From the NCBI GenBank assembly GCA_963840055.1, contig CAWIXM010000051.1:43318-107317 (forward strand): a stretch of DNA of 64,000 nt, read 5' to 3'. The notes under the pieces are model-generated. The model was given only the letters and a program-made list of their open reading frames with translations, searched no databases and was not told the DNA's origin. This document shows positions 60,332 through 64,000 of the stretch, piece after piece (position 1 is the stretch's first letter; the number at the start of each line of letters is the position of its first letter). The position numbers and the translations under genes are program-made. This DNA comes from Rhodoplanes sp963840055 (GTDB lineage Bacteria > Pseudomonadota > Alphaproteobacteria > Rhizobiales > Xanthobacteraceae).

Positions 60332-60418
60332 TTAGGGGTGGCGACGCAAGCGGACTGACGCGGGGATCGACAGACCCGATGTCTTGGCGGCGGTCTGATT
60401 GATGACGAACTCGGTGCG
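60332..60418 (-). pseudogene. Remnant C-terminus of an ABC transporter substrate-binding protein
   Basis: About 29 codons: RTEFVINQTAAKTSGLSIPA and a short end. This resembles the conserved C-terminal ending FELVINLKTAKALGLTIPP of the ABC_sub_bind family (PF04392), very common in Bradyrhizobium-like genomes. Upstream codons do not match. It looks like the tail of a lost gene; a chance resemblance cannot be excluded. The rest of 60291-60569 holds no supported gene. Confidence 0.4.
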
Positions 60419-60569
60419 GCAGGCGCGGTTCGCCGCGTTACGAAACGGCGGCGCCCGGCAGCCACGGAAAGATAAAAACATCGGAGCGAAGCACCCGAGG
60501 GGCGCGTCGCTCAATTGACTGCTCTATCCGCGGAAGTTCTGCAACATTCACTGCGGTACGCGCCGACCG

Positions 60570-62546
60570 CTAGCCGCGCGGCGGTCGGCGGCGGTCTTGG
60601 AACCAGTCGCGGTATTCGGTCATCTTCGCGCGCTGCGCCGCCGGCGCATGCCGCCTGCACGTCGACGCCTCGGCGGTTTTCTCCGGCGCGCCCCAACGCA
60701 GCTCGACGCAGTCGTTCACGTTATACGCCATCTCGAGTTTCACCGCGCGGTCGATCACGTCCTTAAGCGTGAGCGTCCACGGCGAACCGTCGCTGCGCGT
60801 ATACGAGAACTTGCGCGCCGAAAGTTCCGAGGCGAGAACACTTTCCAATTCGGTTTTCACCTCGGCGACGCTCTTGTCCTTTGGCATCGCGTACCGGTCA
60901 GGCCGCCGCGCGACGCGTTCGGGGAACCGGCGCACCACGTCCATCGCGATCAACAGCCGCAGGTCGCGCGCCGGCGTCGCGAAATCTTCCCACGCGCCGG
61001 TCGTCTCGAAGATCGACGCGCCGTCCGGCATCGCCGCTTCGCCGCGCCCGCTGTTTTGGAACTTCCGCCCGTTTTCAACCGAGGTCACGCGCGTGTTCAC
61101 TTGCTCTTCGAGCGAAGTGATCGCCTCCTTCATCGCGCGCACGGGATCGAGCGGCGAAGGCGACATCACGTCGTCCATGCGATCATAAAAGTCTTCAACC
61201 CCGAGCCGCGACTGCTCGAGCGAGAAATCACCGTAGTCGGGATTTTTCTCGATTTCGGCGTTGGTCAGACGCCGCAAGCTGCCGTTCTTGCCGCGCACGA
61301 TCGGCCGGAAGCGCTTGAACCCGGGGCCACCGAGCGCGGGATCCTGCGCGAACAGGAAATTGCCGCGCCAAAAGCGCTTGCGCCCGACCGTCCCGTCGGG
61401 CTGCCCGTCGACGGCGAGGAACACGCCGGCAGCATCGCCCCTCTGCGCCACGCGGCGCGCTATTACCAGAAGGTGCCCGTATGGATCGGCGTACAACGTG
61501 CCTGGGCGCAGCGTGTCCCGGCTCAGCGGCACGGGATAATAGTCGGTGTTGTTGTCGGTCAACGCCGTTCGCCCGGCTCCCGAATGGACGCCGTCCGCGA
61601 CGGTCCGGCGCAGATAGAAGCCGAACCCCGGTGCGAGTCCCGACGGCCGCTTCGGCGGTGCCCGGCGCGGCGCGACGACAGGAGGCGGCGCGGCTGATTG
61701 GCCGAATATCCCGAATACGGCGCCGCTACCGGATGCGACCAGTTGCTCTTCCGGGGCGACGGGATGCGGTTCCTCTTTCTCGATGTTCCACCACGCGGGA
61801 CACTTCGGCGGCTGGCCGCCGCCACCGCGCGTGCACTTCGCGTATCCGAATGGCAGCCCCATCTTGAACGCAAAATACGCGCGCAAGAAATACGGAAGGT
61901 CGGCGCAGTCGGGGCGAATGACGAGCTTCATCGAGTCTTCGCCGAGACCCAGATGGTTGTACAGGATATTGCGGGACTTATCGCGTAGCACCTCGTGCAG
62001 CGCCTTCCAGGAAGGCGCTGCGTCGAGCGGCGCGTCGAAAAGCTTTTCGATCCAGGCGGAATACAGATTTTCGTTTGCGCGATTCCATGAATTGCGCACC
62101 GGCCAGACGCTTCCCGACGTCGCACGCGGCGGCCGCGGCTTGGCGCCGCTCACAGCGAATTCGCGCGTGATCGTGCTGCACCCTGCTGATGCGTCATTGC
62201 GCGCAAGCGTCGCGCGCCACGTCCCCACGGCTGGTTTTGCGACTTCGGCATACCAGAAATACGGCGGCCCACCGTGCCGCTCAGCCGACTTGGCCGCGAC
62301 CTTTCCGTCGGGCGCGATCAGCGAAAGCTCGCCCGCGATCGGCTTCTCGGCGGCAAAGACGACGCGCAACGGCGCGCCTTTCCACGGCGCAAGCGGCGAG
62401 GCCAAGACAGCGAGCTCGGCCGCATCGTCGCAGCTGCCGATGGATTGTTCAGCGCGCGAGTCCACGCCTGAGAAAAGGAGAAGGAAAAACGCGCCTGCGA
62501 TTAACGACAATGCTGTCGGAGCAGCAAACTGGCGTGCTGGAAACAA
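60570..62546 (-). CDS. Large exported hypothetical protein with possible Cys-His hydrolase core
   Basis: A 658-residue protein with a signal peptide (LSLIAGAFFLLLFSGVDSRA) and an N-terminal Ig-like domain (LAPWKGAPLRVVFAAEKPIA, GTWRATLARNDAS). The central part contains CADLPYFLRAYFAFKMGLPF, with a possible nucleophile Cys at the start of a helix, and DPYGHLLVIARRVAQRGDAA with a His. That order is compatible with a papain/NlpC-like or transglutaminase-like fold. A helical C-terminal region follows (EEQVNTRVTSVENGRKFQ). The family is not recognised; the catalytic idea is inference only. Start TTG 62546 is supported by GGGGGG six nt upstream. Confidence 0.6.
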   Translation of the reverse strand: MFPARQFAAPTALSLIAGAFFLLLFSGVDSRAEQSIGSCDDAAELAVLASPLAPWKGAPLRVVFAAEKPIAGELSLIAPDGKVAAKSAERHGGPPYFWYAEVAKPAVGTWRATLARNDASAGCSTITREFAVSGAKPRPPRATSGSVWPVRNSWNRANENLYSAWIEKLFDAPLDAAPSWKALHEVLRDKSRNILYNHLGLGEDSMKLVIRPDCADLPYFLRAYFAFKMGLPFGYAKCTRGGGGQPPKCPAWWNIEKEEPHPVAPEEQLVASGSGAVFGIFGQSAAPPPVVAPRRAPPKRPSGLAPGFGFYLRRTVADGVHSGAGRTALTDNNTDYYPVPLSRDTLRPGTLYADPYGHLLVIARRVAQRGDAAGVFLAVDGQPDGTVGRKRFWRGNFLFAQDPALGGPGFKRFRPIVRGKNGSLRRLTNAEIEKNPDYGDFSLEQSRLGVEDFYDRMDDVMSPSPLDPVRAMKEAITSLEEQVNTRVTSVENGRKFQNSGRGEAAMPDGASIFETTGAWEDFATPARDLRLLIAMDVVRRFPERVARRPDRYAMPKDKSVAEVKTELESVLASELSARKFSYTRSDGSPWTLTLKDVIDRAVKLEMAYNVNDCVELRWGAPEKTAEASTCRRHAPAAQRAKMTEYRDWFQDRRRPPRG

Positions 62547-62827
62547 GTGAGCCCCCCTAGCCTCCCTCGATCACAACTAGCCAATATTACGAAAGCTTTG
62601 GCTGAATGATGGCAAGACTTGCCGACAGGCGAATTCGAGCGCCGATCATCGGCCGCGTTCTCTGGCCGCGTTCACGCCGTCGCCGCAGCAAAGCCGTCTT
62701 TTGGTCGCCTTTCGCCAGTGATCAGAGACGTGTTCGCGTCGGCAGAAGATGGGCCGCAGCCACCCCTGTGGCGCGGATGGCGCGAGCGGGTGTCTGCATG
62801 GCCGAAATTCTTCTGCTTGACCTCATG

Positions 62828-63697
62828 CTAATCCGCCAGGGAGCCTAAGAGATATACGGCGCCGATCAGCAGATTGGGACGCTGTGCGACGCCGCCGAAC
62901 CACTTAGTGAAAATATTCAGGATTTCGCCGCTGCGAAACGTGTGCGCGAGAGCGGTATTGACGGCGAGGCGAAAAGCCCAGTCGCCCCGTGGCAGTGCGA
63001 TAGCATAAGGTTCGGTGGAAATATCCTCCGGAAGCATGGTCACAGCCGTGCTGGTCTTCATGGCGCCCAACAGGAACTTGTCGCTGGCAAAGGCGTCGAC
63101 GCGCCCGCTCTCCAACGCCGTCATGCCTTCAAGGCGGTTGCCGACTTGGATAATCGTCGCGCTTAGATGCCGCCGCTCCAGCGCTCTCGCCAAGGCCTTT
63201 TCGTTCGTCGTGCCGGTAATGACCGCGATGTTCCGTCCGCGGAGGTCAGCAAAAGCGTGGATTCCCGAAGATGCCGTGACCACCAAAGCCGTGTTCTCAA
63301 CGAAGATATAGTTGGAGAAATCCACCTCTTTCATACGACCGAGGGTCACGGTGCTGGAGCCGCACTCCATGTCGGCCGAGCCGTTGGCGACCGCCTCGAA
63401 CCTGTCTCGCGTGGTGACCGGGATCCACTCGATGCGAAGCGGAGAATTCACCTGCTGTTCGAGAGATTTCACGATGACTTTGCAAAGGTCGATCGTATAG
63501 CCCGCAGGTTCCCGTTGCTCGGTCAGGAATGAAAACGGCTTGGAGTCCGAGCGATAGGCGATCTTTACGGTTTTGGCTTCGCCGATCCGTTTCAGGCGAC
63601 TGTCCGAAGGCTGGCCCGAAGCAATGGCGACGGTCGTAACCAGGGCTACGGCGGCAAAGACTATGCGAAGCACGATCGGGTGCGGGAAGAGGGTCAT
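62828..63697 (-). CDS. Amino-acid-type ABC transporter substrate-binding protein (SBP family 3)
   Basis: This 289-residue periplasmic binding protein has a signal peptide (VFAAVALVTTVAIASG) and the family-3 fold: KTVKIAYRSDSKPFSFL, GYTIDLCKVIVKSLE, ADMECGSSTVTLGRMKEVDFSNYIFVE and LRGRNIAVITGTTNEKAL. The signature around GSSTVTLGRMKEVDFS is typical of polar amino-acid binding proteins; the ligand is unknown. No permease or ATPase of this group is adjacent. ATG 63697 is preceded by GGAG. Confidence 0.88.
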   Translation of the reverse strand: MTLFPHPIVLRIVFAAVALVTTVAIASGQPSDSRLKRIGEAKTVKIAYRSDSKPFSFLTEQREPAGYTIDLCKVIVKSLEQQVNSPLRIEWIPVTTRDRFEAVANGSADMECGSSTVTLGRMKEVDFSNYIFVENTALVVTASSGIHAFADLRGRNIAVITGTTNEKALARALERRHLSATIIQVGNRLEGMTALESGRVDAFASDKFLLGAMKTSTAVTMLPEDISTEPYAIALPRGDWAFRLAVNTALAHTFRSGEILNIFTKWFGGVAQRPNLLIGAVYLLGSLAD

Positions 63698-63839
63698 ATC
63701 CCGGCTCCATCAAGTGCGCGACGCTCGTTCGCAACATATTCCCGGGTCATAATCAACGGTCGTGACCGAAACCCTGGCCCGACGCGCCGCAACCCGGATA
63801 CAGCTAAACGCAAATCGGCGCGACCATGACAGCCCGCGC

Positions 63840-64000
63840 CTAGATCAACCTCAGCCCCTTGAAGCTCGTGTGTCCTTCCTTGCCGACGATGATGTGGTCG
63901 TGCACCGCAATGCCGAGCGGCTTCGCCACCTCGACAATCGCCTGCGTCATCTGGATGTCGGCGCGCGAGGGGGTGGGATCGCCCGACGGGTGATTATGCA
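63840..64000 (-). CDS. radC: RadC/MPN+ (JAB) domain protein, C-terminal part (5' truncated by the window end)
   Basis: The last ~53 residues are visible: HNHPSGDPTPSRADIQMTQA with the JAB metal motif (two His, then Ser and Asp), and IAVHDHIIVGKEGHTSFKGL and the end GLRLI. This is the standard C-terminus of RadC proteins, originally linked to DNA repair but of unclear function. The gene continues beyond position 64000. Confidence 0.9.
   Translation of the reverse strand, partial: HNHPSGDPTPSRADIQMTQAIVEVAKPLGIAVHDHIIVGKEGHTSFKGLRLI

Noticed and set aside
60597..61697. Plus-strand open frame opposite the large exported protein
   Set aside because: His/Arg-rich shadow; the minus-strand frame has a signal peptide and a ribosome site.
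62606..62848. Plus-strand open frame between the exported protein and the binding-protein gene
   Set aside because: No ribosome site and Arg-rich composition; the 281-bp gap shows nothing else I can support.

Overview
The window is GC-rich chromosomal DNA from an alphaproteobacterium of the Hyphomicrobiales, most like the Xanthobacteraceae/Nitrobacteraceae. The pointers are an Irr regulator carrying the GCPWH haem-regulatory motif, a fused cytochrome b/c1 gene (fbcH) behind the Rieske gene, fabI-fabB-fabA divergent from irr, a TorF-type porin, and short palindromic intergenic repeats. No rRNA, tRNA or CRISPR array was seen. Species cannot be named from sequence alone.

Layout: 1-3.8 kb holds the end of an outer-membrane barrel protein, oxyR and a divergent katG with a single-base frameshift. 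3.8-6 kb is a compact unit: an Rrf2/NsrR-like regulator, a nested palindrome, a NifX-like protein with a His-rich tail and an MBL-fold hydrolase. 6-9.8 kb is fabI, fabB, fabA and irr. 9.9-24.7 kb carries housekeeping and small exported proteins (SH3 protein, 2-hydroxyacid dehydrogenase behind a possible small RNA or attenuator, glutathionyl-hydroquinone reductase-like protein, GNATs, HdeA-like protein, thioesterase, M32 carboxypeptidase, lytic transglycosylase, CAP protein). 24.7-27.8 kb is a decayed WD40-caspase gene interrupted by an IS30 transposase fragment.

28.6-37.8 kb is a leftward moxR / DUF58 / BatA-DUF4159 / VWA-like operon. A 2.1 kb insert between 209-bp direct copies of the 3' end of its last gene carries a tightly coupled three-gene unit: an unrecognised protein, an Xre/MbcA/ParS-type antitoxin and a RES-domain toxin. 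This is the strongest candidate for a little-described system in the window.

37.9-40.8 kb encodes DUF1285, a CoA pyrophosphatase, DUF6111 and CCA tRNA nucleotidyltransferase, followed by a broken YbdK ligase gene. 42.3-44.3 kb is hemF, translationally coupled to a BrnT/CopG-type toxin-antitoxin pair with its own palindromic operator, then trmL. 44.6-49.4 kb is the bc1 complex (fbcF, fbcH), a glycosyltransferase and a porin with a clear terminator. 50.8-53 kb has a META-like protein and an ABC transporter lacking a binding protein. 53.4-56.8 kb is a 2-oxoacid dehydrogenase operon (E1 alpha, E1 beta, E2) bracketed by two copies of one palindromic repeat. The right end has a PH-domain protein, a second hydroxyacid dehydrogenase, an Inh-type inhibitor, a ComB phosphatase, a large exported protein, an amino-acid binding protein and the 3' end of radC.

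Four otherwise conserved genes (katG, the BatA/DUF4159 gene, the exported gene at 49.5-50.7 kb, ybdK) are frameshifted. Three of them each carry a net single extra base, so recent gene loss and residual sequence error both have to be considered.
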